Assembly (NCBI GenBank): GCA_900556945.1
Contig: USQP01000053.1
Coordinates: forward strand, 1-6,078
Reading direction: 5' to 3'
DNA length: 6,078 bases
Source: an uncultured Clostridium sp.
GTDB lineage: Bacteria; Bacillota; Clostridia; TANB77; CAG-508
Shown: positions 6,036-6,078 of the stretch, piece after piece
How positions within the stretch are numbered: the first letter of the stretch is position 1
Layout of the letters: each line of letters begins with the position of its first letter
The notes under the pieces: model-generated
The model's database searches: none
What the model was told of the DNA's origin: nothing
What the model saw: the letters and a program-made list of their open reading frames with translations, nothing else
Position numbers and translations under genes: made by a program

Positions 6036-6078
6036 CTGTCTCTTATACACATCTCCGAGCCCACGAGACGCGTAGTAA
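6036..6078 (-). other. Nextera adapter plus sample index, not genomic
   Basis: Bases 6036-6054 are the reverse complement of the 19-bp Tn5 mosaic end. Bases 6055-6069 (CCGAGCCCACGAGAC) complete the read-2 adapter. Bases 6070-6077 (GCGTAGTA) sit where the 8-base i7 index belongs, and I recall this as a Nextera XT v2 index (N719). Base 6078 is the first base of the following flow-cell sequence. The insert ends at 6035. Confidence 0.98.

Noticed and set aside
1..6065. Terminal inverted repeats suggesting a 6-kb insertion element.
   Set aside because: The repeats are Nextera adapters with the Tn5 mosaic end; no transposase gene is present.

Overview
The window is one insert (31-6035) bounded at both ends by Illumina Nextera (Tn5) adapter sequence, so only about 6.0 kb is biological. 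The DNA is strongly AT-rich by eye. All convincing genes lie on the minus strand, have purine-rich coding strands and good Shine-Dalgarno sites, and one start is TTG. A GerW/YtfJ-family sporulation protein is present. Together these point to a low-GC endospore-lineage Bacillota, most likely an anaerobic Clostridia-type bacterium from a metagenome; this placement is inference.

Layout in transcription order (right to left). gerW (5998-5390) ends the right side. Its ATG may overlap the tail of an upstream gene cut off by the insert end. A factor-independent terminator (about 5375-5321) closes that unit. A near-consensus vegetative promoter follows (-35 TTCACA, 17-bp spacer, -10 TATAAT at 5278-5250). 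It drives three tightly spaced genes with gaps of 19 and 21 nt: a 789-residue protein (5201-2832), a 398-residue protein (2812-1616) and a 504-residue protein (1594-80). Only 49 bp of insert follow the last stop, and they show no terminator, so the operon may continue beyond the window.

All three operon products have the same plan: a lysine-rich cytoplasmic N-terminus, one membrane helix and a large domain outside the cell. None has a function I can name. The 398- and 504-residue proteins share a 214-residue identical segment. It is encoded by two direct repeats of 633 bp without a single mismatch, not even at synonymous sites. The repeat edges are sharp: one lies inside the membrane-helix region and the other at the start of a coiled-coil stalk. 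The related sequence beyond the stalk-side edge is clearly diverged. After the stalk the proteins end in different globular domains. This looks like a membrane-anchored display scaffold carrying interchangeable heads, homogenised by recent gene conversion or duplication. Because the library is Nextera-based, repeat collapse or PCR chimerism must be excluded first.
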